64,000 nt of DNA from assembly GCF_964355755.1 (NCBI RefSeq), contig NC_092675.1:22024912-22088911 (forward strand), given 5' to 3'. This document shows positions 52,985 to 64,000 of the stretch, in pieces. Source of the DNA: Antedon mediterranea. Taxonomy: Eukaryota > Echinodermata > Crinoidea > Comatulida > Antedonidae. A program made the translations under genes and the position numbers. Under the pieces are notes generated by a model. The model made no database searches. It was not told the DNA's origin and worked only from the letters and a program-made list of their open reading frames with translations. The first letter of the stretch is position 1. The number at the start of each line of letters is the position of its first letter.

Positions 52985-53012
52985 TTGTAAGTAAGTAAGT
53001 ATAAGTAAGTAA
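52985..53012. repeat. TAAG microsatellite
   Basis: GTAAGTAAGTAAGTATAAGTAAGTAAA: short tetranucleotide array with one interruption. Confidence 0.8.
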
Positions 53013-53403
53013 AGATAAAAAAGTTTCCAAAGTGAGTTAACAAAGGGATGAAAGGATGCTTTAAATGCCACAGTAGGAGCAAATGGAATATTAAAGGTAT
53101 CTAAGTAATGAAAACAAGCAGATCAACATTTAGATTGAACTTAAATATCTGGAAGAATAAAATGAAAAACCAAGCCAAACTGAAAACAGTTACAATAACA
53201 GTTTTAAGTATGAGCGATATTCGTTTAATAAAGAGAATAAATTAGATTTCAGAGAGAGATATAAATTGTTTTCCATGATTTACAAATTTTGAAAATATAG
53301 GATGCCTAAATGCGTTGTTTTTTTCTTCCTGAAGTAAGGTAGAAATTATGAAAAGTGCATAGACATAATTGTTTTCTACAGTATGTTAAAAACCTGTTTA
53401 AAT

Positions 53404-54725
53404 AGTACAGAGATTTTTTGGCAAATTTACCCAAAATATGGACTTTTTAAAATGCAGTTATTATTCACTACCATTGCAATACATGTCCGTATATTGCCAT
53501 ATTACATCATATGGTGCCATAGAACCACTTTATGTTGAGAAATAAAATCATCCAAATTTGCCCATTTTTCAACAAATTCCCTGTACTATATTACTGGGAT
53601 TTTTGGCAAATTCACCCAAAATATGAACTTTTTAACTTAAATGCAGTTATTATGCACTAACATTTCAATACATGTCCATATATTGCCGTATTACATCATA
53701 TGGTGCCATAGAACCACTTTATATCGAGAAATAAAATCATCCAAATTTGCCTATTTTTCGACAAAATCCCTGTACTATAGTACAGGGATTTTTTTGCAAA
53801 TTCACCCAAAATATGAACTTTTTAAAATGCAGTTATTATTCACTAACATTGCAATACATGTCCATATATTGCCGTATTACATCATATGGTGCCATAGAAC
53901 CACTTTATGTTGAGAAATAAAATCATCCAAATTTACCTATTTTTCGACAAAATCCCTGTGCAGGGATTTTGTGTAAATTTACCCAAAATATGGACTTTTT
54001 AAAATGCAGTTATTATTCACTAACATTGCAATACATGTCCGTATATTGCCGTATTACATCATATGGTGCCATAGAATCACTTTATATTGAGAAATAAAAT
54101 CATTCAAATTTACGTATTTATTGACAAAATCCCTGTACTATAGTAAAGGGATTTTTTTGCAAATTCTCCCAAAATATGAATTTTTAAAATGCAGTTATTA
54201 TTCACTAATATTGCAATACATGTCCGTATATTGCCATATTACATCATATGGTGCCACAGAACCACTTTAAGTTGCGAAAGAAAATGGTACAATTTGCCCA
54301 TTTTGCCACAAAATTCCTGTACTATATAGTACTGGGATTTTTCTGCAAATTCAACAAAAAAAAGGAACTTTAAAATGCAGTTATTATGCACTAAAGCTTG
54401 GTTCCCACTAGAACGTAACGCAAGGACGTAAACGCAACGCAAGCGTTTTAACCAATCACAAGCGAATAAGCCATCGCTTGTGATTGGTCAATTCACTTGC
54501 GTTACGTCCTTGTGTTGCGTCGCTAGTGGGAACCACGCTTAACATTACAATACATGTCCGTATATTGCTGTATTACACCATTATGGTGCCATAGAACCAT
54601 TTTATGTTGAGAAATAAAATTATCCAAATTTGACCAATTTTCGATAAAATTCCTGTACTAATAGTACAGGAATTTTGTGCAAATTCACCCACTATATGGA
54701 ATTTTGTGCAAATTCACCCACAATA
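53404..54725. repeat. Tandem satellite, ~185-bp unit, six to seven copies
   Basis: ATGCAGTTATTAT(T/G)CACTA occurs at about 53452, 53642, 53827, 54005, 54188 and 54376, and each unit also has ATTACATCATATGGTGCCAT(A). Junctions carry a small palindrome, CCCTGTACTATAGTACAGGG or decayed forms. The sixth unit is split by a MITE; a broken seventh follows. No coding frame is kept. Confidence 0.85.
54395..54539. mobile_element. Palindromic MITE inserted into the 185-bp satellite
   Basis: The element starts AGCTTGGTTCCCACTAG and ends CTAGTGGGAACCACGCT, with TAA on both sides (54392-54394, 54540-54542). The other satellite units read ...CACTAACATT..., which is the empty site; here they read CACTAA-element-TAACATT. 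This confirms a 3-bp TAA duplication and exact element borders. Confidence 0.8.
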
Positions 54726-55302
54726 TGGAAAGAGGGATTTTGTGAAAAATAGCATTAAATAATATGTAGTCCTTTTCATCATCATCGTCATCATCATCTT
54801 TGTCGTCATGTGTGTTCATTTTCCAAATATTTCTGCGGTAATATTACAGAGGATTGAGGATAATAGGGTAAATGTAAACTGGTAAAATGATAAAGATAAT
54901 GCAAATTTAAGTCTATACATTAGTACCATCAAATAGAAGAAGTATAGGCTACTGTTAACTTTTATGTTGCAATATTTATTGGTCTAATCATAATATACAC
55001 ATTTTCAACCATACATATTATTGCTATTTTGCATTTTTTAGTGCATCAAATAACATTCAAATACAAGGAATAATATTGTTATGTAATACAATTAACTTTG
55101 CTTGATTGCATCTTTTTGTATTATAATACTGTACTGTAAAATATTTAATATAGTGTTCATAGAATTATTAGGTTTTTAGTGTGAATTGATTCTGCCGATT
55201 TAAAATCAAATTACTTTAGAAAATAACATTGTCTAATATCTTCTGTTATGTTGGGTTAGCTTTGGGTTTGTCGTGTAAATCATAATGCAGTGAGTTACAG
55301 AG
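54726..55302. other. Trailer of the (-) LLTP and intergenic DNA
   Basis: Begins with a (CAT/GTC)n-like microsatellite at about 54776-54810, then AT-rich sequence with two candidate polyadenylation signals for the (-) gene. No other feature seen. Confidence 0.55.
54975..54980 (-). terminator. Candidate polyadenylation signal of the (-) LLTP gene
   Basis: On the minus strand AATAAA lies 323 bases after the stop. A nearer variant ATTAAA is at 55144-55149. Which is used cannot be told from sequence. Confidence 0.35.
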
Positions 55303-56492
55303 TTATTCAGAAATGATTTCGCATTTAGATACAGCTCGGCCGTATACGTTTCTCTTGCACTCGCATTCTTTCATGTTTAAGTCGCTCTCTAGTGGTCTTT
55401 CAACTTGGTTACGGATACGCTTGGAACACAAGGTTATAACATCCTCGACTTCTCGTTGCAGTTGGTCAAGACTGAATACAGCGCCTATTATTAATACAAT
55501 TAACATATTAATTATACATATAAGCACATTGTAGAATTTGGATTATTGTTGTTGCAGTAAACAAAATCGTAAAGCTAAATTTCAAAACCTTTAATAGTAT
55601 TGTAAAAAGTGGTTTGTTATTTTAATTATTTTTTTTCTTTTAAACAACATTTTAGAAAAAGCAGTGGTATAAACTATGTTTATTGCATTAATTAATTAAA
55701 AGAGTATAATTACCTTTAGAGGCCTTGGCTACTTTAGAATAACTTCCTCTTGGCATATCTAACTTGGTTGAGATGTCTTTCTTACTCTTTGATGCCATGA
55801 TAGCCTTTCCATCCCAATTGATTCCAACGATGTTCTTGCTTGATTTCTCCTGCTTCAAGGTATCATAGGATGAGATTACATTCAGAGTGATGCCGTTGTC
55901 TGCCAGGAGTGATTGCATGGTCAACTGTTCTTCAATCTCAGCCTGAAAAGTATAATTTGTATAAGCCATAATTGTATAATTCTATTTCTTTTTTGGAATT
56001 TCTTGAATAAAACAATTTATCTTGAATAATAATAATAAAAATAAAAATAAATATGTAAATTTATTTGTAAACTTACATCAGTTTCACTGTCAGAAACCAG
56101 AACAAAGATCTTAGTAGCTTCTGCACGAAGTTCCAACTCTGTAGCGAATTCAATAGCTTTAAAACCATCAGTTTCATAATCACCAAAGAATTCTAGGCTT
56201 CGGGCTCCATTGATAAATTCGGAAGAGCTGGCAAAGACCTTTCCGTTGATTGTGTGCTGGTGTGGGCCTTCATGTATTTCTTCTCCTCCAAATGCAACAA
56301 GTGCATATCTGTTATCATTGATGTTGGCTTTACCTAAGGTTTTTTCAGTTGCCTCCACAAGTTGAGTCAACTCTTCAGCAATGTCATGGTCTTCTTCCAT
56401 TTTCTTGTTCTCCGAGACAATAAAGACAATATCAGCGGTGTTTTCGTTGGTGATCTCCCAGACTTCTCCGATGACCTTATCACCACATTTAT
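55303..56492 (-). CDS. (-) LLTP vWA-like domain and C-terminus
   Basis: Exons 56492-56077, 55942-55714 and 55484-55303. The vWA-like strands are A-D-I-V-F-I-V, Y-A-L-V-A-F-G-G and I-F-V-L-V-S-D. The D-x-S-x-S metal motif is replaced by S-E-N-K-K. The tail has C-E-C-K and a last cysteine ten residues on, then I-I-S-E-stop. The last exon was placed by phase: the acceptor at 55485-55486 leaves the frame G-A-V-F-S-L-D open to the TAA at 55303-55305. Confidence 0.87.
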
Positions 56493-59400
56493 CTACATAA
56501 AAAAGTAAATATATAATACAGCAACTAAAAAAATTACTGCTCAAGGTACAGTATAATGGATTGAGAAAAAAAAATTGCATCAACTTGATTAGAAAGCATA
56601 TATTAAAAAGGAAGACTCACTGCATTGCTGGACATGCTCAATTTGTTTTCCATGGCTTCTGCACATTTCAACATATGAGGTGGTTGCATTACAGATGGCT
56701 TTACTGCTTTCTGGGTAGCACTTAGTTTCTTCCTCACAGAGTGATTTAAATTCAGCAACGTTGATAGTGTTAAAGCATTCAGCCAGAGGTGAAGCAGGAT
56801 CGTTGAAATAGAATTCACAATCTGTACTTGGTTCTTCAGAGCAGTCTCTTGGTCCCCGATTAAATATTTCATCTTTGCCTGGTACAATCTTGCATTGTTT
56901 GTTTCCACTTATTTCAAATGCGTTGGCAAATTCAGTCAATGTCTGAGCAACAGAACCATCTGGTTTGCGCATGTCAAAGTGCTTTTCATCATTAAGGGTT
57001 CCAAGAAGTCCTAGGGTCTTGTTGTAGTACCATCGGCTGGCATTGAAGAGGCACATTTGGTATAACGAATCGCATTTGATATCAATACCATATGTAGTTG
57101 AAATCTGTACCCATTGTCCATTTCTAACGATTGTCACTTCTTTGCCAGATGACTGGTATGGAAGCTCCTGGATCTCTTCTCTGCCATTAATTTGAATCTT
57201 GTTCTCGCCATTGAGTTTGATGCTCATTTCCTGGAGTACAAGGGTAATGGAGTTTTGAGTGCTGATGATGGTGAAGTTTCGGTCAACGAAATCACTTGCC
57301 AATACGTATGAACACTCCTCTCCTTTGTATCCTGGGAACTCGTATCTCTTCTGGTCGAATGTGTATACATGAAGTGGTCCAAAAATCATAGCAGTGCCTA
57401 TGAAAACATAAATTTAATGCGACATGAAGAACAACCTAATATTAATTGTGTTTTAATACAGTAAACAATACAATTATTATTACTACAATATTATAAAAAT
57501 ATAATTTAAAAAATTAAACACTTACTTTGGAATTGGGGAATGAAGTCTCTAATTGTTGGGATCTTTGGCAATTGAGGCAGCTGAGGATACTCAAAATTGC
57601 CGATCATGTCTTCCAAGTATTTGATTGCTTTTTTAATGTACGCAATAATTTCTGGTAGGTTTTCTTTGATGTAATCAGGTGTAAGGTCTTTGATACGAGA
57701 TGCCAATTCTTCCAATCTTTCAGTGATTTCTGGAATTTTCTCCTTAATCTTTTCGATCAATTCAAGTGCCTTGACAATCATTTCATCGAACTTTTCATAC
57801 ATATTACTTATAAGCTTGTTAAGATGTTCTTTCCAGTTTGGAAGCTCAGCCTTGATTATATCAACTATTTTTTTGTAGTTTTCTTTTAAATCTTTCTGCC
57901 ATTTCTCAAGTTTGGTTTTGACAACTTTAATAATCTCATCAATCTTCTTCTCAACACGAGGCTTTAGCTCATAGTATTTGTCTTTAAGATCTTCATATAC
58001 GGCAACTGCATCTTCAGAAAGCTGACTACATTTTTCAACAACCTGTTCCTGAAGAATCTTCATTCCCTCAATGGTGATATTGTAAGCTCTCTTTATGTTT
58101 TGTCTTACATTAGGGGCTTCACGTAAAAAGATGGCGTATGCATCTTTACATTCTTGAACAGCTATGGGATAATACTCTTCAACTTTGACCTTCAATTCAT
58201 CATATTTCAGTTCAGCTTTCTTTTTAATCTCATCATATACTTCTTTGGTTTCAGCAATTACTTGTTCAACCTTTTCTTTCAACTCTTCATATTTGTTTTC
58301 TGCCTTTACCTTCCATATTTCATACTTGTCCATAGCTTGGTCACGTAGGATCTCAACCTGTTCACGTACTTGTGTGTATTTCTCACGGATGAATGGTTCT
58401 TGTTCTTTCACCCATTCAACAACAATTGGATAAGTCTCGTTGATGTATTCACGGGTTATAATGTAGTACTCGACAACCTGGTTAATGACTTCTTCAGTCT
58501 TGTTTTGTACCATATCAACCATTTCCCATTGTTTGTTGGTAAGTGTCGGTGGTTGATAGAAGCTGGTGTAGTTAAATGGATGAGAAATGTTCATGGCAAA
58601 GCTGCTTTCTCCTACTTGTCCAATACTATTGAGGCTATAGCCGACTGCAGAGCGTGACATGTTCAAACTGTAGTTGATTGCAGAACGTGTGAGGTTAAGT
58701 GTGAGTTGTGGAGTTAGACGGATCAGAACAGGAATCTGTTCCATCTTCATTTGAGCGGCATCAATGGCACTATCCCAAACACGACGTGGAATTTGATCAA
58801 TTTCATAGTATCTGTAGATCCATCCTAAAAAATAAAATATAAATTTAATTGATTAATAGAAGGATAGTTTAATTATTAGTTGCTAAATAATTTTTTTTTA
58901 AATGTATTACAAAATATATAATAGTAAAGCGTTAATACCTGGCATAGTGTTGTTGAGGTACTCAATGCATGCTTCTACAAACTCTCTAGTCATTCTGATA
59001 ACTTCCTGAGCAGATCTGATAGCTCTAGAATTTATAGCATATGTAGCATTTAAATATTCACGTGTCTTCTCCACAAACTTGCGGGTAAGTTCTAAAACTC
59101 TGTTATTTTCAAGAATTTCCCATGTCTTCTTTGATACCTCATCCTTCATTTCCTCAAGTCTGTTGACAAGTGGCTGGATTCTGTCTTGATTGAACTCTTC
59201 AAGTTTGTTGATGATTGGTTGTACTTTATCCTCAATGTATTGTCGGGCATCTTCTCTCAGTTTCATGATGTTTTCTTCGGTGAGGTTTTCTTCATAGAAT
59301 TCCTTAACCTTAGTTGTCAGCTCATCAACCTTGACCTTCAGTTTCTCAGCAACCTCTTCAACATATTCCATGGTTTCCCTGACAGATGTGTTGAGTGGTT

Positions 59401-62400
59401 GAGTTTTAAACTTCTCTATAAGATCAGTCAATTTTTCTTTCAGCTCAATAGTCTGGTTGCGTACATTGTCATAGTAGTTACGGACTTCTATCTTCAATTT
59501 TTCATACAATTCTGGAAGTTTGACTCGAAGTTCATCGTATTTCTCAATTGCCTTGACAGAATATTCATCATACAGCTCAACTGCCTTAATTTTGTACTCC
59601 TCATACTTCTCAATTGTCAATTCTCTGTATTCTACAAACTTTACCTTGGCATCATCATATAACTCCATTGCTTTTTCACGCACCTGTTCGACAAGTTTGG
59701 TAAAGTTTTTGATGGCTTCCTTCACAAGCTACAAAATAGATTAAAAAAATTTAACCTACATTGAAATATTACTTGAATATAAAAAATAAGTTTAAAAACA
59801 TATTATAAAATGTGAGATCGTGGGAAAGAAACTATATTTATTGTCAGACTACAGTACAATTAAAACCAACTTACTTCATTGGCATTGCGGCCAGTGTACT
59901 TCAAAGCATACTTGTTGATAACATGTGTCTCATTCAATGAGATGATGACGATCTCATCAATAATCTTGTCTAAAGCTTCATAAGCCTTGACCTTGTAGAT
60001 GTCAAGTTTCACCATAGCCTCAGCATATTTTTCTTTGTATATAGCTACAAGTTCTTCAACTATTGTGTAGACTGTGCGGTTTAGGTATTTCAGAGTGAGT
60101 TTGTTAATAGCGTTAGATTCGTTCTTGGACATTACAACAACCTGTTCGACCATATCATCATATTTCACCTTGGCTTCTTCCATGACAATTTCAAGTTTCT
60201 CCATTATTTTTTCGAGGATGGCTTCAACTTCAACTAGAGCAGAATCTGACAGATTTCGAAGTTCAGATGGTAGTTTGTCTACAAACACCCTGACATTTTC
60301 TACGAAGACCTCTCTGTCAAAATCGTTGTACATTTCAATTGCCTTATCCTTGTAATCAGCATAGTCAACTTTGGCTTGATTATAAACCTCAATGGATTTC
60401 TCAGTTATTTCTGTAATGAGTTTTACAAGCTTCTCCGTGACTTCGACGACAACCTAAAGACAGTGTAGAAAAATACATTTTTGAGAAAATTCCTATCATA
60501 AATTTCAAAAGTGAAACGTCATTTTAATCACACTAAATAATTTAAGATGACTGGAGACCAACAAAGATGTAACTAGTTTATCTAGTAAAAAAGGTATCTT
60601 TGAAAATTATTTAGGAAAAAAGATAAAATGCTCACAGTGTTGATGTTGCTGCCCATGTATTTGATTACAAATTTGTTGATAGCATTCTCGTCTTCAAGTG
60701 AAATACGGATTATTTCTTCAATAGCTTTTGCCATGAATATTTCTGCCTTTTCTCTGTATGCTTCAAGTTTCACCAGAAGTGCTTTGTATTGGATCTTGGA
60801 GATGCTGAGAATGTCTTGAGCGATTTCATAGATGGTGTTATTGAAAAGTCTGAGGGTAAACCTGTTGACAGTATTGGATTTGTCTTGGGACATCTTGGTA
60901 ATGCGATCAATTGCTTTCTCAAGAGCCTTGGTAACTTGTTTTTTTGTTTTCTCAGTAACATCTTTGACCAACTTTTTGACAAATTCAATTGCAACCTTTG
61001 TCTTCTCTATAACCTTTTCAGATAATTCTGTAAACTTAAGAGAAAGTTTTTCTGCAATCTCTCTGACAAATAATTCAAAGGCTTCTCGGTCTGACTCATC
61101 ATACATCCTCTTCAATTCGGCCATGGTTTCTTTCAGTTCAGCAAACTTCTCTTTCAATTGAACCTTGTAAACCTCAATCTTCTCTTCAACTTTAACTTTC
61201 AGGGAAGCTGTGAAGTCTGTGATCTTCTTTTTCAATACCTTCAGAGTTTTCTCTACCTTTGCCCATTTAAGTGCAGCCTTTTCCATGAATTTTTTAACAG
61301 AAACTTTTGAAATTTCAAGTATCTCATAAATGGATTTGTTAAAATACCTGAAAAACAAAATTAAAGTAATAACTATAAATAATATTGTTATTTAAAGAAA
61401 CAATATGTTATTATTACTTACGAATGGTTTTTGACATCCTAAGAATCTTTTTACTAAAGTACATTAATAATACAGTACTTCTTTATGAAATGTAATATAC
61501 ATCATAATAAACCATTGGCATTTTAATTTTTAGTACACATTCAATAAGAGCCCACTCTTTGAAACTACAGTCATTGACAAATCGATTTGTCAAGATATAC
61601 AGAGTATTCTGGTACTCTGATAGAGAAACTATAAAATAAATAATTGCTTACTTCATGGTAAGACGGTTGATTGGATGTTCTTTGTTCTTGATGATTTCTT
61701 CGATCTTTACAACTAGTTCATCAAACTTGATTTTAAGCTCATCATATTTTTCAATTGCTTTCACCTTCATGTCATTGTATCTTACTTTAAGCTCTTCATA
61801 TTTTGCTTTGAGGTCTGCCTTCAATTGGTTGTATTCCTCTACTGTTCTCAGCCACAGTGCATCATAGTCATATTCTTTAGCTTTCCTCCACTGCTCAACA
61901 GCATATTCCTTTGACTTGACAATAGCTTTTTCGATTTCTTCACGAATAAACTCCATATATTCAGCTGTAATAACATCTAGGTTTATGTAAGTGTCATTAA
62001 TCTTTCTTATTTGGTCATTCATGTAGATTCTTGTGACATTAACAACATGCTGAGTGTAGTTCCTGGTCTGGTTGACAGCTGTCATTGTGAGGTTGACAGT
62101 AGTGGCAATGAGTTTGTTGGTAAGGTTGAAAGCACCATCAATCAAAGCTGGGTTCCAGCTGAAGTTGCTGTAGATGACATTGCTCTCGTTCAACATCAGA
62201 AGCCATTGTAAGTCTGTTACATTCAATCTATCAGCCTAAGTATAATAAAATCAAATTATTAACATATATTAATAATGACTTTTTATTTGGCAATATTTAA
62301 TTCCATGTTAACATGTTATGTCTATTGATGATTATTTTACATAGAGGTTTCTCATAACCTGAAATAATAATTAGTACATAGATTTCCTAATTCTATAATA

Positions 62401-64000
62401 AAGTAGTAACACATTAAACCATGTGATATGCTACTTACAGCTGTCATGTGATACACAGACATGTTCATCAACTTTCCATCATCGCTGATCTTTCCAAGGA
62501 AGCACAATGATCCATGATTTGGTGATGCTACTTTGAAATGTACAGATTGGATGTCACTGGTTTGAAGAAGAGCAATTGAAGCAACAGGGCTGGAAATATT
62601 TGCTGACATTCTCTGTTGGTAGACAGTCCATTTTGTCATATGTACACTGCTGTTTGTGGTAATGTTGATCATTCTTGTGGCAACAGTAAAGTTGTGGCCA
62701 GTTTCAATTTGACTGAAGTTTCTCCAGGAACTGAAGTTGAAAAGATCCATCACAGTTTCTAGAGTACTGTTGACAACTGGAGTTGTGAAGTTGTATGACA
62801 TTTTTGCATTCACGTTTGAGAAATTGAAGAGAGAAGTGAAATTCTTCAAAGTGAAACCAGAACTGGTAGTCAGATTGGCCAATTTGCTTGTGACATTGTT
62901 TCTCATTGTACCATTGATCAGTCTGAATTTGAGAATGCTACCGTTGAAGTTATTGAAAGCCAATCCACTGAAATGGTCGAACCTTGCAATGTCAGAAGAC
63001 AAGTTGACGGTTGCATTGACATTGATAAGATCGAAGTTCAACAAGCCAGTAAAGTTGTTAAATTCTACAGCACTGATGAAGGAAGCGTTTGTGAATGGAG
63101 TTGCAATTCTGTAGTCCATGGTTGTATTAATTCTATTGAATTTGAACATACATAAAAAGTCATTCATTTCAATTCCGTCAGTCAAGTTGACTGTAACAAG
63201 TGGACTGGTCAGGTTGTATTGTCTGGTAAAGTTAATTCTTGAGAATTTAAAGAGTCGTGACATGTCTTGGATAGCAAATCTTTCTAGACTCGTAAGGTTG
63301 ACATATTTGTTGGTAAAGTTGAACTTGCTTGATGTGTTGAAACGCTCAAATTTCAAGAACTCAACAGATTTGGTCATTGTCAGGCCTATTTCTTGGTTGA
63401 CAGCAGCAAATGGAGTGGTAAGGTTGTTTTGGGTATCCATGCAAACACGATCAAACTTGAATGGCGCTCGGAAGTCATGGAGACCACCACGGGTAAGAGA
63501 AGTGAATGTTCCTAGTTTTGATGTTGTGTTGTAAAAAACTGAAGCATTAGCCTTGTTGAAATCAAAGAGTTTACGGAAGTCAAAAAGCATAAATTCTGCT
63601 CTACCGGTGCTGTTCATGAACGAACATTTATCCCAAACGATGCTGGAAACTCCATTGACCTTATCAAAGTTGAAAATGTTTCTGAAGTTGACAAAATCTG
63701 TTATAGCTTCAGTAGATACAACAAACACAGGAAGAGATACATTCATGGTCACAGTGGTATTCATGCGGTTGAATTTAAAGAAGCCTTCAGAGCCAGTTCT
63801 ACTCCAGCCAGCAAAGGTTGTTACATTGCCAAGACGAGAAGTAATGTTATTTGAGGTAGTTGCTCTGGCTTCTGGGAATGAACATAGTGATTTGAAATCT
63901 TTAAGAATAATTACACTTTCAGAGGATGTATTAATCAGTGGTGTGATGATTCTTTGTTTCATGGTTCCATTCACCTTTTTAAACTTGAAGATTTTTTCAA
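55303..64000 (-). CDS. Second large lipid transfer protein, 3' part (10 exons, about 2,375 aa in window, 5' end outside)
   Basis: Exons, 5' to 3' on the minus strand: >64000-62439, 62235-61652, 61347-60636, 60453-59875, 59728-58939, 58824-57526, 57397-56621, 56492-56077, 55942-55714, 55484-55303. Phases match at all nine junctions. Domain order is a 35-residue repeat array, a ~1,300-residue helical region with 11-residue repeats, VWD, Cys-rich module, vWA-like domain and C-x-C tail ending at TAA. The last three modules align with the (+) LLTP, so this is a paralogue, but its middle is very different. The lipid transfer domain and start must lie beyond 64000. It is probably a secreted lipoprotein-like protein; its specific role is unknown. 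Confidence 0.9.
56621..57397 (-). CDS. (-) LLTP VWD domain and Cys-rich module
   Basis: The exon opens with T-F-D-Q-K-R-Y-E-F and C-S-Y-V-L-A-S-D-F-V-D, then has W-Y-Y-N-K-T-L-G-L-L-G-T-L-N, the VWD core. It continues with C-x-E-E-x-x-K-C-Y and further cysteines, matching the (+) gene at 34720-35945. In the (+) gene this is split over three exons; here it is a single exon, so introns were lost or gained after duplication. Confidence 0.92.
57526..62235 (-). CDS. (-) LLTP helical exons: apolipoprotein-like 11-residue repeats, partly duplicated
   Basis: Exons 62235-61652, 61347-60636, 60453-59875, 59728-58939 and 58824-57526 encode about 1,320 residues rich in K and E. Units of 11 residues starting with Y follow one another (Y-E-E-Y-K-I-K-A-V-E-L, then Y-D-E-Y-S-V-K-A-I-E-K, then Y-D-E-L-R-V-K-L-P-E-L), with occasional 7- or 18-residue steps. 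The exon at 60453-59875 repeats the content of 61347-60636, including D-R-E-x-F and the motif N-x-(I/V)-N-(K/R)-x-x-L-(K/R). Such hendecads form lipid-surface helices in exchangeable apolipoproteins, perilipins and synucleins. Confidence 0.88.
62439..64000 (-). CDS. (-) LLTP first visible exon: tandem 35-residue sequon repeats
   Basis: The reading frame is open from the window edge to the GTAAGT donor at 62438. The protein consists of consecutive 35-residue units (two are 36), of the form (F/L)-x-F at positions 1-3, N-x-(T/S) at 7 and again at 13, then often P or K at 17. I count 13 units plus a degenerate last one. More than 30 N-glycosylation sequons are visible by eye. Beta-strand alternation suggests each unit is one or two strands. 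The array continues beyond the window. Confidence 0.9.

Noticed and set aside
55484-55534. Hydrophobic segment I-C-I-I-N-M-L-I-V-L-I-I as a transmembrane end of the (-) LLTP
   Set aside because: It lies in the intron upstream of the phase-compatible acceptor; splicing removes it.

Overview
The window is animal nuclear DNA. Genes are split by many short GT-AG introns with good branch/polypyrimidine context, intergenic DNA is AT-rich, and small interspersed and palindromic repeats are frequent. The 7-mer AGGCCTA/TAGGCCT recurs through introns and intergenic DNA, a texture I associate with echinoderm (or other ambulacrarian) genomes. The species is an inference. No bacterial, viral or organellar genes were seen.

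Layout. 1-17,000 is gene-poor and repeat-rich: tRNA-derived SINEs, a ~2 kb foldback transposon with a 9-bp target duplication (6747-8787), a TTAA-flanked element (13230-13825) and palindromic MITEs (15.2-16.4 kb). 17,165-38,347 (+) is a complete large lipid transfer protein (LLTP) gene that I could splice in frame through 40 exons into 3,206 codons plus stop-free ends (3,206 aa). It has a TATA box, signal peptide, vitellogenin-type lipid transfer domain, a dibasic furin-type site, amphipathic beta and helical lipid-binding regions, a VWD domain, a Cys-rich module and a degenerate vWA-like domain. 40,099-52,009 (+) is a leucine-rich-repeat protein gene (22 exons placed, one missing exon inferred) that I cannot name. 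52-55.3 kb holds hairpins and a ~185-bp tandem satellite interrupted by a MITE. 55,303-64,000 (-) is the 3' part (10 exons, ~2,375 aa) of a second, paralogous LLTP whose 5' end lies beyond the window.

How the genes relate. The two LLTPs share the same unusual C-terminal order (VWD, Cys-rich module, vWA-like domain without its metal site, C-x-C tail) and point towards each other with the LRR gene between them. The (+) gene looks like an apolipophorin/apoB-type lipoprotein scaffold. The (-) gene has been remodelled: at least 13 tandem 35-residue repeats, each typically with two N-glycosylation sequons, followed by ~1,300 residues of apolipoprotein-like 11-mer helical repeats, partly made by exon duplication. 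That remodelled protein is the most novel-looking object in the window.
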